Shown here one piece after another: positions 16,877 to 24,806 of a DNA stretch of 64,000 bases. Below the pieces are notes generated by a model. It was not told the DNA's origin. It saw only the letters and a list, made by a program, of their open reading frames with translations, and did no database searches. Position 1 is the first letter of the stretch. Every line of letters starts with the position of its first letter. The position numbers were made by a program, and so were the translations under genes. The DNA lies in assembly GCA_947594025.1 (NCBI GenBank), contig CANQDZ010000002.1:85060-149059 (forward strand), in the 5' to 3' direction. This stretch comes from Candidatus Gastranaerophilales bacterium (lineage in GTDB: Bacteria > Cyanobacteriota > Vampirovibrionia > Gastranaerophilales > Gastranaerophilaceae).

Positions 16877-17833
16877 GTGGGTGTAAATAACGTTTCATTT
16901 GTATCAATAGACGATAAGATTAAAGCATTAGATATGTCTGAAAATTCTGCTGCTAAATCAGAAACGTCAGATGAACAAAAATATCTGAACGATGCTGAAA
17001 AAACAAATGAGAATGATGCCGTTGAGGTAGATTCTTCTGCAACGATTACGACATCACACCTTAATATGATGTTAAAGCAGCAAAATGTGCAAAAGCAAAT
17101 TCGTGAATTAAGAAAAAAAGAAATGGAATTACAGAGAGAATTGCGTAGCGCTGAGTCTGACAAAAAAACAAAAATCAGAAAAGAAATTAGAAATATTAAT
17201 ACGCAAATATATAAACTTAACAGCGAATTAAGAACTTCTGCCGCAAATCAATCTGCTAATCTTCTTCTAACGTCTTTGATGTCGGCATCTTCTTCGACAA
17301 GCGGTTCAAGTACGACAACTTCATCAGGCGCCTCATCCGTTTCCGACGGAAATTTTGATACCATGTTAAGCTATGTACTTCAATATGAAGGCGGATATGT
17401 AAATGACCCTTATGACCGAGGCGGTGCTACAAATAAAGGTATTACTCAAAGTACATATAATTCATGGTTAAAATCTCAAGGACTTCCCGCAAAAGATGTC
17501 AGAAATATAACTGACAGCGAGGTTAAAGAAATTTATTATAAGAATTATTATGTGGCATCAGGCGCCTCAGAATATTCAAAAACAAATCCTCAGCTTGCTT
17601 TTGCTATTTTTGATGCCGCCGTAAACCATGGTGTATATAAGGCAAAAGATATGCTTAAAAAATCAGGCGGCGACGTAGATAAATTTATGGAAATAAGGAA
17701 AAACTACTACATTGCAATTGTTGCAAACAATCCAAGCCAAAAAAGATTTGCAAAAGGCTGGCAAAACAGGTGGAATAAAGTATATAGCGTCATAAATCCA
17801 AACCATCAATATGAAAATTACATTAACGCATAA
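16877..17833 (+). CDS. Coiled-coil protein with C-terminal GH108 muramidase domain
   Basis: A 318-residue protein starting with GTG, AAAAGGT about 8 bases upstream. Residues 1-60 are acidic, about 60-125 form a coiled coil (MLKQQNVQKQIRELRKKEME and on), 130-160 are a Ser/Thr-rich linker, and from about 165 there is a GH108 domain: YVLQYEGGYVNDPYDRGGAT with the expected catalytic Glu and the family's GGATNKGIT signature, then the C-terminal peptidoglycan-binding-type region (FAIFDAAVNHGVYKAKDML). The enzyme class cleaves the MurNAc-GlcNAc bond. It has no signal peptide, as in phage and secretion-system muramidases. The long N-terminal extension is not phage-like and could tether the enzyme to the cassette. 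Confidence 0.8.
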   Translation: MGVNNVSFVSIDDKIKALDMSENSAAKSETSDEQKYLNDAEKTNENDAVEVDSSATITTSHLNMMLKQQNVQKQIRELRKKEMELQRELRSAESDKKTKIRKEIRNINTQIYKLNSELRTSAANQSANLLLTSLMSASSSTSGSSTTTSSGASSVSDGNFDTMLSYVLQYEGGYVNDPYDRGGATNKGITQSTYNSWLKSQGLPAKDVRNITDSEVKEIYYKNYYVASGASEYSKTNPQLAFAIFDAAVNHGVYKAKDMLKKSGGDVDKFMEIRKNYYIAIVANNPSQKRFAKGWQNRWNKVYSVINPNHQYENYINA

Positions 17834-17842
17834 TGTTAATGA

Positions 17843-17854
17843 TATAATTTGTTT
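17843..17854 (+). promoter_or_regulatory. Putative leaderless promoter of the ABC ATPase gene
   Basis: A perfect TATAAT followed by 6 bases and the ATG at 17855, with no Shine-Dalgarno. This also argues against a TTG start at 17849. Confidence 0.5.
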
Positions 17855-18655
17855 ATGGTTAATTTGAATGTAAAATGCCCTGCAATAAAAATAAAAGACG
17901 CAAATGTTTATTTAGACGGCGTTCAAATTTTGCATGATATAAATTTTGAGATTGAGCAGGGACAAAAATGTTTTATCTTAGGGGCAAACGGTGCAGGCAA
18001 GACGACACTTGTAAAAACCATATTGGGATATGTTTGGCCAAAATGGGGCGCTTGTGTTGAAATTTTAGGTCAAAGATTTGGCAAAACCGACCTCAACGAA
18101 CTCAGAAAAAATATTGCATGGGTAAGTCCGTTTATCCATAAAATGGCAGGTATAAATAACGGTGTTGATATGGTTTTATCCGGTCGTGAAGGTACGCTCG
18201 GCTACTATCAACAAGCAAGTAATGATGAAATCGATGAGGTTGCAAACCTTTTAGAAAGTCTTGACGCAATTCATCTTGCAAATAAAAATTTTGCAGACAT
18301 GTCATCAGGAGAGCAAGTTAAAATATTAATCGCAAGAGCGCTGTTTAATAACCCTAAACTTATGATTTTAGATGAACCTACTGCATATTTGGATATTGCA
18401 CAAAAAGAATTTTTGCTCAAAACCGTTGATAAAATCGCAAAAGAAAACAAAAATCTAACAATAATTTTCATATCTCAAAATATAAGCGATATTTTACCCG
18501 TTTTTGATTACGGTATGATACTAAAAGACGGAAGAATACATAAATACGGCAAAAGAGAAGATGTTTTAACGGAAAAGAATTTAAAAGATATATTTAATGT
18601 AGATGTTAAATTGGTTAAAACTGAAAACGGAAGACTTTGGAGTGTAGTCGAATAA
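17855..18655 (+). CDS. Stand-alone ABC transporter ATP-binding protein
   Basis: A 266-residue ATPase with Walker A GANGAGKTT, signature MSSGEQVKILIARAL, Walker B LMILDEPTAYLD and an H-loop region where the usual His is replaced (IIFISQNISD: Gln instead of the typical THxxxE His). The start is set at ATG 17855 for the reason given with its promoter. No permease or binding protein is adjacent. The sequence resembles metal/ModF/YlmA-type single-domain ATPases. The missing H-loop His is unusual for an active importer ATPase and might mean slow hydrolysis. It could serve the upstream cassette, but it has its own promoter. Confidence 0.85.
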   Translation: MVNLNVKCPAIKIKDANVYLDGVQILHDINFEIEQGQKCFILGANGAGKTTLVKTILGYVWPKWGACVEILGQRFGKTDLNELRKNIAWVSPFIHKMAGINNGVDMVLSGREGTLGYYQQASNDEIDEVANLLESLDAIHLANKNFADMSSGEQVKILIARALFNNPKLMILDEPTAYLDIAQKEFLLKTVDKIAKENKNLTIIFISQNISDILPVFDYGMILKDGRIHKYGKREDVLTEKNLKDIFNVDVKLVKTENGRLWSVVE

Positions 18656-18727
18656 ATTTATATGGTGAACTTAAGATATTTTTTAAAACTTTACCATAAT
18701 TTTATTGTTTATATGCAATCTTCCAAG

Positions 18728-19222
18728 TTATATTGTATATTCCATAATAAAATCATCCATAACAAATCCGCTTCCTATATCCGTGACAACGGAATTAACA
18801 GTTTTGAAGCCCCATTTATTATAGGCATTAATTGTATTTTTATTATACTTGTTGACGGTTAGTCGGATTTTATTATAGTTGTTGGTGCGAGCAAATTCTT
18901 TTACAAATTCAAAAGATTTTGTGCCTATGCCTTTGTGTCTAAAATCTTTTTCGACGTAGAATTTTGATAGGAAAAGATAATTCTCCTTCTTGGACATTCC
19001 TATGTAGCCTGTTTTTTTACCATTTAATAAAATATAAAAATAGACATAGTTTTCATTTGAAACCTGCTCTTTAATTGCATGCTCTGATTGAAATTTATCA
19101 ATCATATAATTAATTTGTTCATCGGATAACAGGCATGGCCAATATTCATGCCAGATTTCATCTGCCATTTGCGCAAGTTCATTTATGTTGTTTGCTTTCG
19201 TAAATTGAATATTGTCTTTCAT
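18728..19222 (-). CDS. GNAT family N-acetyltransferase
   Basis: A 164-residue GNAT protein. The acetyl-CoA pyrophosphate-binding signature is FRHKGIGTKSFEFV (R-x-x-G-x-G), preceded by the central beta strand (LFLSKFYVEKDF) and followed by IRLTVNKYNKNTINAYNKWGF, the usual C-terminal alpha4-beta6 segment with its conserved Tyr and Asn. The acceptor substrate is unknown; the class covers amines of small molecules and protein N-termini. It is convergent with the ABC ATPase gene and stands alone. Confidence 0.88.
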   Translation of the reverse strand: MKDNIQFTKANNINELAQMADEIWHEYWPCLLSDEQINYMIDKFQSEHAIKEQVSNENYVYFYILLNGKKTGYIGMSKKENYLFLSKFYVEKDFRHKGIGTKSFEFVKEFARTNNYNKIRLTVNKYNKNTINAYNKWGFKTVNSVVTDIGSGFVMDDFIMEYTI

Positions 19223-19298
19223 TGTTGTCCGATAAATGCCGGTAAATTTTATTATGGTTTAAAACTCAACCCGTTTGTTATTTTGGCTGCTTTTTTAT

Positions 19299-19787
19299 TT
19301 AATTTTGCTGTTTATTCTTGTTTATGATTTTTCGCGGTTTGATTTGCTGATATTTATGTATCTTATTTAAAATTTTAGGATTTTTTATAAGATTTGCCCA
19401 AAGTTCCGCGTTGCTTTTCGGTTCAATAAGATTCCACTTAAGTTTGTCATCTTTAAAAGTGTTTTTGGTTATTATTTCATTGCTTTTATCATATATAATG
19501 TTTGATTTAAGGGCAACCGTATTTTTTGAATAGTCAATAATTATTTGAGATAACGCATAGGATAAGGGTTTTTTATACCTGTTTTCAATATCTTTATAGT
19601 TTTCAGGCTTATTGTCTTTTAACCAAAAAACACTTTTGTTATCTTCAACATCCCCATTATCGTTGACATAAGATTGAATACTATCTTTGTCTATACAATA
19701 GTTAACATCAATTTGCACCCATGTTGCGGAATATACAGGTGTTATCATTGCACAAAATGCAATAAGACACAATAACATCTTTCTCAT
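19299..19787 (-). CDS. Exported protein, surface-adhesin E-like
   Basis: A 162-residue protein with a clear signal peptide (MRKMLLCLIAFCAMITPVYSA, cleavage after YSA). The mature part begins TWVQIDVNYCIDKDSIQSY and continues with a conserved-looking VFWLKDN, which resembles the short periplasmic SurfaceAdhesin_E-type domain (W-V-x-I, D-x-x-S-I, W-x-K). The tail is basic (KPRKIINKNKQQN). TTAGGAGAAT precedes the ATG. The domain match is from memory of the pattern and is only moderately certain; export is firm. Confidence 0.65.
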   Translation of the reverse strand: MRKMLLCLIAFCAMITPVYSATWVQIDVNYCIDKDSIQSYVNDNGDVEDNKSVFWLKDNKPENYKDIENRYKKPLSYALSQIIIDYSKNTVALKSNIIYDKSNEIITKNTFKDDKLKWNLIEPKSNAELWANLIKNPKILNKIHKYQQIKPRKIINKNKQQN

Positions 19788-19873
19788 GAATATTCTCCTA
19801 ACACAACACTTATTATAATATAAATATGGGTTTTATAAAAACATGATATACTTATCGTATAAGGAGAAAAGTT

Positions 19874-20650
19874 ATGGGATTTAAAGGATTGCATAAAAAG
19901 GCGTTTTTGTTTGTATTTATGCCGTTTTTAGCATTATTTTTAAGCGGATGTATTACAGTTGATGAATATATCAGCATAGACAGAAAAGGTAACGTAAGGA
20001 TAGAAGAATATACTAAAATCAGAAACGAAGCCATGCAAATGCTTGAAGAAGGCATAAATAACAGAATAGATGAATTAAATTCAAAAAAAGGCTCAAATTT
20101 CTACATGGAAAAAACAGTTGATGATACAAACACAACTGTTAAAATCACAAAAATAATTCATAATATTCAAAAAAATGATATAGATTTTCAGGATTTAACC
20201 ATGAGCAATGTCGTAAAAGCTAAGGTTGACGGCGGCAGATTTGTTGATGCAGATAAAAGTTTTTTCCAAACAAAATACGACATAGATTTTGATGTTGTGC
20301 TTGCAGAGGACATAAATTATTTTGATACAAGTTTTACAATAAAAATACCTGTTTCAGCAGATAGCTGTAATTCTGTTTCATCAGATACAAAAAAACATGC
20401 CTATACTTGGACAATCACAAAACCGCGGCAAAATATTCAACTAAGTTATACAACAATAAATATTTTGAATATTTTGCTTTGTATCATCCCGCTAATTCTT
20501 TTAATATCTGGCGGAGTTGTCATGGTTCTTAAAATAAAAAATAAACCGTCTAAAGCAGAACTAAAAGCGGATGAAGCGGAAAAAGATAAAACATCCGAAG
20601 AAGAACAAAAAGCGGATGAACCCCAAAAAGATAAACCGTCTGAAGAATAA
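19874..20650 (+). CDS. Lipoprotein with C-terminal transmembrane helix, LppM/DUF3153-like
   Basis: A 258-residue protein. The N-terminus is a lipoprotein signal (FVFMPFLALFLSGCITV, lipobox LSGC). The body begins VDEYISIDRKGNVRIEEYTKI, like the LppM/DUF3153 domain found in mycobacteria and cyanobacteria. Near the C-terminus there is a transmembrane helix (ILLCIIPLILLISGGVVMVL) followed by about 40 charged residues with two imperfect KADE(A/P)xKDK(T/P)SEE units facing the cytoplasm. So it would be anchored twice, by lipid and by helix. TAAGGAG precedes the ATG. The cytoplasmic tail is odd for a lipoprotein. Confidence 0.7.
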   Translation: MGFKGLHKKAFLFVFMPFLALFLSGCITVDEYISIDRKGNVRIEEYTKIRNEAMQMLEEGINNRIDELNSKKGSNFYMEKTVDDTNTTVKITKIIHNIQKNDIDFQDLTMSNVVKAKVDGGRFVDADKSFFQTKYDIDFDVVLAEDINYFDTSFTIKIPVSADSCNSVSSDTKKHAYTWTITKPRQNIQLSYTTINILNILLCIIPLILLISGGVVMVLKIKNKPSKAELKADEAEKDKTSEEEQKADEPQKDKPSEE

Positions 20651-20834
20651 ATTAAAAAGAATATCAAAATTTGATTTAAACAAAAACGGAAAATGTATAT
20701 AATGGGATAAAGTTTGAACTTTTCGCGAAAGAATTTATTAAAAAATTAAATGAACTCTAAAGACTTTTGCTCTCGGATAAAGTTTGCGTGATTGTTAAAG
20801 CTCGCTTGAACTCTTAATATTCAATAATGACAAT
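20651..20834 (+). other. Intergenic region with possible small RNA
   Basis: No open frame of interest. It contains a TATAAT box (about 20698), a repeated GGATAAAGTTTG at about 20704 and 20775, and it runs into a strong bidirectional terminator. A transcript of about 150 bases from 20705 to 20864 is possible but unproven. Confidence 0.3.
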
Positions 20835-20864
20835 AAAAAAGACCTTTTTAAAAGGTCTTTTTTT
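20835..20864. terminator. Bidirectional terminator next to tRNA-Leu
   Basis: A-rich run, AAAAGACCTTTTT / AAAAAGGTCTTTTTTT palindrome, T run: functional in both directions. It ends the tRNA-Leu transcript on the minus strand and anything entering from the left. Confidence 0.85.
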
Positions 20865-20869
20865 AAAAA

Positions 20870-20950
20870 TGTCGTAAGGGGGACTTGAACCCCCATGGAT
20901 TTCTCCACACGCCCCTCAAACGTGCGCGTCTACCGTTCCGCCACTACGAC
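20870..20950 (-). tRNA. tRNA-Leu (anticodon GAG)
   Basis: 81 bases, no encoded CCA. Acceptor GTCGTAG pairs with TTACGAC; the D arm is the Leu-type TGGCGGAACGGTAGACGC; the anticodon stem CACGT/GCGTG encloses TTGAGGG (anticodon GAG); the long variable arm is TGGA GAAA TCCA; T loop TTCAAGT. Confidence 0.95.
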
Positions 20951-20989
20951 ACGATAATACATACATCATCTTATCTATTCAATTTTCAA
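20940..20989. repeat. 50-bp direct repeat, copy 1 (tRNA-Leu 5' end plus its promoter region)
   Basis: Identical to 21074-21123. On the minus strand it holds a TTGAAT, 17 bases, TATTAT promoter-like pair and the first 11 bases of tRNA-Leu (GTCGTAGTGGC). Confidence 0.9.
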
Positions 20990-21073
20990 TTTTCATCGGT
21001 CTGCGCGGCGGATGTTCCCTCAAGGGGAACCCTCTCGGGAAAACGATTTTTAATCGTTTCCCTTCGGCAGAGT
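20990..21073. repeat. Hairpin-rich 84-bp insert between the two 50-bp repeats
   Basis: Two strong hairpins, TTCCC-TCAA-GGGAA and GGGAAAACGATT-TTT-AATCGTTTCCC, in an otherwise GC-rich segment unlike its surroundings. TCATCGGT at its left and ACCGATGA just beyond the second repeat form an inverted pair around the whole unit. It looks like a small mobile or repetitive element; no coding capacity. Confidence 0.6.
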
Positions 21074-21123
21074 GCCACTACGACACGATAATACATACAT
21101 CATCTTATCTATTCAATTTTCAA
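21074..21123. repeat. 50-bp direct repeat, copy 2
   Basis: Second copy of 20940-20989. It carries the first 11 bases of tRNA-Leu but the rest of the tRNA is replaced by the insert, so it is a promoter plus a truncated tRNA start. Confidence 0.9.
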
Positions 21124-21166
21124 CCGATGACCTTAGTCAACTTTTTTCAGAGTTTTGTTTGAACCT

Positions 21167-21209
21167 ATAAAAGTAAAGTCGGGTTGTTATAATCCGGCTT
21201 TACTTTTAT
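21167..21209 (-). terminator. Terminator after fabF
   Basis: A 16-bp stem (ATAAAAGTAAAGTCGG with CCGGCTTTACTTTTAT, one G:T) around an 11-base loop, just beyond the fabF stop. Confidence 0.75.
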
Positions 21210-21217
21210 ATAATTAT

Positions 21218-22471
21218 CTAATCTTGATATTTCTTTATAATAATACTTGCATTATGACCGCCAAATCCAAATGAATTTGAAAGCGCATAATTAACTTCTG
21301 CCCTGACTGCTTTATTTGGAACGTAATCTAAATCCGCCGTCTTAGGATCTCTGTTATCCAAGTTAATTGTAGGAGGGACTATTCCTTCATTTATTGCCAT
21401 AATACAAGCTATGGCTTCAATTGCTCCTGTCGCGCCAAGGAAGTGACCATGCATGCTTTTTGTTGATGAAACTTTTAGTTTTTTGTTTGTATTTCTATCG
21501 CCAAAAACTCTTGCAATGGCATTTGATTCTGCAATGTCGCCAAGCCCCGTGCTTGTACCGTGTGCGTTAATATAGTCAACATCTTTCGGTTCAATGCCGG
21601 CATCTCTAAGTGCAAACTCCATAGCATGCTCCGCACCTGCACCTGACGGGTCAGGAGCAACGATGTCATAAGCATCTGCAGTTTGACCGTAGCCTACAAC
21701 TTCCGCGTATATTTTAGCACCGCGTTTTTTGGCATGTTCAAGTTCTTCAAGCACCAAGATACCTGAACCCTCTGACATAACAAAACCGTCCCTGTCTATA
21801 TCAAAAGGACGTGATGCTTTTTGAGGTTCGTCATTTCTTCTTGAAAGCGCTCTCAAGCTTGAAAAAGCGCCTATACCTATTTTTGTAACAACTGCTTCCG
21901 CACCGCCCGTAATCATAACATCAGCTTCGCCGTATTGAATGGATCTCATCGCATCGCCTATTGCGTGATTTGACGTTGCACAAGCGCTTGAAACGCCTTT
22001 ATTTATTCCTTTAAAACCATATTTAATTGAAACTCGGCCTGATACCATATCTGCAATTAACATGGGAATTGTAAACGGTGAACATTTTGTAGGTCCTTTG
22101 TCAAGGATATTTTGGAATTGTTTTTCAAATGTATCAAAACCGCCAACGCCTGAACCTACAAGAACGCCGTATTTATATGGGTCTTCAAGATTTTCTGTAT
22201 CAATTTTTGAATCTTTAACGGCTTCTTCCGCCGCAACCATAGCAAGCTGATTGTATCTGTCCATTCTTTTTGCTTCTTTTGGGTCGATAAGATGCATATC
22301 ATCAAAATCTGCAATTTCACCCGCAAAAGTAACGGCTTGTCCTTCATGAGAAATTCTTTTAACTGTTGCTATTGCACTTTTGCCTTCTTTAAGGGCGCTC
22401 CATAAAGTTTGAGCTCCTACGCCGTATGGTGTTATTGCTCCAATTCCTGTAATAACTACTCTTCTTTTCAT
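21218..22471 (-). CDS. fabF: 3-oxoacyl-[acyl-carrier-protein] synthase II
   Basis: A 417-residue condensing enzyme that extends acyl-ACP with malonyl-ACP in fatty-acid synthesis. The start is at 22471 (MKRRVVITGIG) with TTGAGGA upstream, rather than the longer frame to 22504. The active-site Cys is in SSACATSNHAIGDA, and the two His are in NAHGTSTGLGD and SMHGHFLGATGAIEA; the Cys-His-His triad is complete (SMHGH is a variant of the usual SMTGH). acpP lies 93 bases upstream in the same direction, giving the common acpP-fabF operon. Confidence 0.96.
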   Translation of the reverse strand: MKRRVVITGIGAITPYGVGAQTLWSALKEGKSAIATVKRISHEGQAVTFAGEIADFDDMHLIDPKEAKRMDRYNQLAMVAAEEAVKDSKIDTENLEDPYKYGVLVGSGVGGFDTFEKQFQNILDKGPTKCSPFTIPMLIADMVSGRVSIKYGFKGINKGVSSACATSNHAIGDAMRSIQYGEADVMITGGAEAVVTKIGIGAFSSLRALSRRNDEPQKASRPFDIDRDGFVMSEGSGILVLEELEHAKKRGAKIYAEVVGYGQTADAYDIVAPDPSGAGAEHAMEFALRDAGIEPKDVDYINAHGTSTGLGDIAESNAIARVFGDRNTNKKLKVSSTKSMHGHFLGATGAIEAIACIMAINEGIVPPTINLDNRDPKTADLDYVPNKAVRAEVNYALSNSFGFGGHNASIIIKKYQD

Positions 22472-22490
22472 AAATTTTTCCTCAATAATA

Positions 22491-22546
22491 AATACTTGCA
22501 ACAAAAGCTAAAGATACAAGTCATAAAGCTTTCCGTTGCAAGTATT
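22491..22546 (-). promoter_or_regulatory. Perfect 12-bp inverted repeat between acpP and fabF
   Basis: AATACTTGCAAC and GTTGCAAGTATT flank 32 bases that themselves contain an AGCT pair. In RNA this is a stable hairpin between the two cistrons; it has no T run, so it is not a simple terminator. Possible roles: 3' stabiliser of acpP mRNA, partial attenuator, or operator. Confidence 0.6.
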
Positions 22547-22564
22547 AAATTTTAATTACCCAGA

Positions 22565-22795
22565 TTATGAGTGAGCATCTATGTAGTCAACAGCATCTTG
22601 TACAGTTGCAATTTTTTCAGCTTCTTCATCAGGAATTTCACATCCGAATTCTTCTTCAAAAGCCATTACCAATTCAACTGTATCTAATGAATCAGCACCA
22701 AGATCAGCCGTGAAGCTTGCTTGTGGTGTAACTAGAGCTTCTTCGATACTAAGTTGATCTACAACTACTTTTTTTACTCTTTCTAATGTACTCAT
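22565..22795 (-). CDS. acpP: Acyl carrier protein
   Basis: A 76-residue acidic helical protein. The phosphopantetheine attachment serine is Ser36 in [20 protein letters not shown]. The start is at 22795 (MSTLERVKK); GTGAGGAAAA just upstream is its ribosome-binding site and only accidentally offers a GTG at 22810. It carries growing acyl chains for FabF downstream and probably for lipid A synthesis. Confidence 0.97.
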   Translation of the reverse strand: MSTLERVKKVVVDQLSIEEALVTPQASFTADLGADSLDTVELVMAFEEEFGCEIPDEEAEKIATVQDAVDYIDAHS

Positions 22796-23004
22796 TGATT
22801 TTTTCCTCACTATTTAATTAAATACTAATTGATGTCTCTATTATACAGACTAAATAAAAAATTGCAAATATCTTCACAATTAGTCATTTTTTTTGATTTT
22901 GACCACTCAAAAATTAGAAAAATATTAAAACATGCTTGCATTTCAATTTTGCTTGTGTTTTTATATTATTAAAGATTTGAAACAGAAGAAAAGGACTAAA
23001 AGAA

Positions 23005-23391
23005 GTGGTAAAAATCAGACTAAAAAGATTGGGATATAAGAAAAACCCGTCATATCGTATAATTGTAATTGATTCTCGTGAAAAACGCGAGGGTAAACCT
23101 ATTGAAGAATTAGGTTATTACAATCCGAAAACAAAAGAAATGAAATTAAACAAAAAATCAGCGGAAAACTGGGTTAAAAACGGAGCGCAAGTTTCTGAAA
23201 CGGTTTCTTATCTGATTGCAAACTGCAATGATGACGGTTCTTTAAACTATAAGAAGAAAGAAACGGTAAAACTTTCAAGAAAAGCACAAGAAAAAGCTAA
23301 GGCGGAAGCTGAAGCAACAACTAAAGAAGAAACAACAGCTGACGAAGCACAAGCGGCGGCCGCCGAAGGTGCTGATGAGGCCGGTGTATAA
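23005..23391 (+). CDS. rpsP: 30S ribosomal protein S16
   Basis: The start is GTG (MVKIRLKRLGYKKNPSYRI), with AAGGAC 8 bases upstream. The first 85 residues are canonical S16 (DSREKREGKPIEELGYYNPK). The remaining 40 or so residues are an Ala/Glu/Lys-rich low-complexity tail, making the protein 128 residues long against the usual 80-90. Such tails occur in several lineages and are probably disordered. It is followed directly by a terminator, so it is not in the usual rpsP-rimM-trmD operon. Confidence 0.96.
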   Translation: MVKIRLKRLGYKKNPSYRIIVIDSREKREGKPIEELGYYNPKTKEMKLNKKSAENWVKNGAQVSETVSYLIANCNDDGSLNYKKKETVKLSRKAQEKAKAEAEATTKEETTADEAQAAAAEGADEAGV

Positions 23392-23413
23392 ATTTCAAAA
23401 GAACACTTTATAA

Positions 23414-23445
23414 AAGCCTCGAAGGAATTTGAGGCTTCTTTTTTT
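23414..23445 (+). terminator. Terminator after rpsP
   Basis: AAGCCTC / GAGGCTT stem, 10-base loop, then TCTTTTTTT. Confidence 0.85.
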
Positions 23446-23555
23446 ACTTAAATGTTAGGAATAGAAAAATGAAAGATAGTATTTATTTGGGTTTTCGAGC
23501 GAGCATGTTCTAATTTCAAAATTACTTAAGACACGATAAACAAAAAGGAGAAATT

Positions 23556-24749
23556 ATGAACAAAACATGCTCAATAAATATAAGACCGTCAGATAAAGTA
23601 ACAAAGTTACCAAAATATATTTTTGCGGAACTTGACGAATGGAAAGAAGAAGCAAGGGAAAAAGGGGCTGACCTTATCGACTTGGGTATAGGAAATCCTG
23701 ACGGAGCAACTCCAAGACCGGTTGTTGAAGCTGCGCTTAAAGCAATTCAAAATCCCGTATCTCACGGTTATCCGAGTTTTAAGGGCAAAATTGAATTAAG
23801 AGAAGCAATTGCTGACTGGGTAAAAAGAAGATATAACGTTGAGGTTAATCCTAAGACCGAAATTCAAACTCTTATCGGCGAGAAAGAAGGACTTGCAAAT
23901 GTCGCTATGGCATTTACAAATCCGGGTGACATAAACATTGTGCCTGACCCGTATTATCCCGTTTTATCTCGCGGTACTTGGGTTGCAAGCGGTGAAATTT
24001 ATCATGTTCCGTTGACAGATGAAAATAACTATTTACCCGATTTAGATTCAATTCCGATTTCTGTCGCAAAAAGAGCAAAAATGTTTATAATTAACTACCC
24101 TAATAACCCTACAGGCGCAACGGCACCAAGAGAATTTTTAGAAAAATTGGTTGAATTTTGCAGAAAATACAACATACTTTTGATTTCAGATTTAGCTTAC
24201 GGCGAGGTTTGTTATGATAACTATCGCCCTTTAAGCATATTTTCAATTGAAGGTGCTAAAGACGTGGCAATGGAATTTCATTCATTCTCAAAAACATTTA
24301 ACATGGCAGGCTGGCGCGTGGGTTTTGCCTGCGGTAAAAAAGAATTTATTGATGCTCTTTCTGCCATGAAAAACAATCTTGATTACGGTACATCAACAAT
24401 TGTGCAAGATGCTGCGATTGAAGCATTAAATATGCCGTATTCTTATGTTCAGGAAATTATGGACGGATATAACGCTCGCCGCGAGATTGTGGCTCAAGGC
24501 TTTAATAAACTCGGCTGGAAAATGAAAAGAAGTTCAGCAACAATGTATTTTTGGCTAAAAGTGCCAAAGGGTTATACTTCAAAAGAATTCTGCAAGTACG
24601 TTATTGATAAAACAGGCGTTGTATTTACACCTGGAATTGCATTTGGTGATATGAGCGATGACCATTTCAGAGTTTCTATTGTACAGCCTCCGGAAAGATT
24701 AAAAGAAGCATTTCAAAGACTTCAAAATGCGGGAATAAGATACGAATAA
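23556..24749 (+). CDS. dapL: Class I aminotransferase, probably LL-diaminopimelate aminotransferase
   Basis: A 397-residue PLP enzyme. The PLP lysine is in HSFSKTFNMAGWRVGF; other fold-type I landmarks are IINYPNNPTGATA, LLISDLAYGEVCYDNY (Asp/Tyr of the cofactor site) and HFRVSIVQPPE (the carboxylate-binding Arg). The length and GIGNPDGATPRPVVEAAL start fit bacterial DapL, which makes LL-diaminopimelate in one step; that pathway is standard in cyanobacteria and fits the dapF in this window. An alanine or aspartate aminotransferase cannot be excluded. AAAGGAG precedes the ATG. Confidence 0.72.
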   Translation: MNKTCSINIRPSDKVTKLPKYIFAELDEWKEEAREKGADLIDLGIGNPDGATPRPVVEAALKAIQNPVSHGYPSFKGKIELREAIADWVKRRYNVEVNPKTEIQTLIGEKEGLANVAMAFTNPGDINIVPDPYYPVLSRGTWVASGEIYHVPLTDENNYLPDLDSIPISVAKRAKMFIINYPNNPTGATAPREFLEKLVEFCRKYNILLISDLAYGEVCYDNYRPLSIFSIEGAKDVAMEFHSFSKTFNMAGWRVGFACGKKEFIDALSAMKNNLDYGTSTIVQDAAIEALNMPYSYVQEIMDGYNARREIVAQGFNKLGWKMKRSSATMYFWLKVPKGYTSKEFCKYVIDKTGVVFTPGIAFGDMSDDHFRVSIVQPPERLKEAFQRLQNAGIRYE

Positions 24750-24806
24750 CTTTAAATTGTCTACTTTTAATAAAAATGGTATAATTAAAACAAAGGAGTT
24801 TGAGTT

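Noticed and set aside
16877..17833. Prophage remnant suggested by the GH108 muramidase
   Set aside because: No holin, integrase, terminase or tail genes nearby, and the N-terminal coiled coil is not phage-like.
18662..18862. Small plus-strand frame opposite the acetyltransferase
   Set aside because: Overlaps the 3' end of a well-supported GNAT gene and shows no ribosome-binding site.
20885..21091. 68-codon plus-strand frame across tRNA-Leu
   Set aside because: It lies over a well-formed tRNA and the repeat/insert unit and has no ribosome-binding site.
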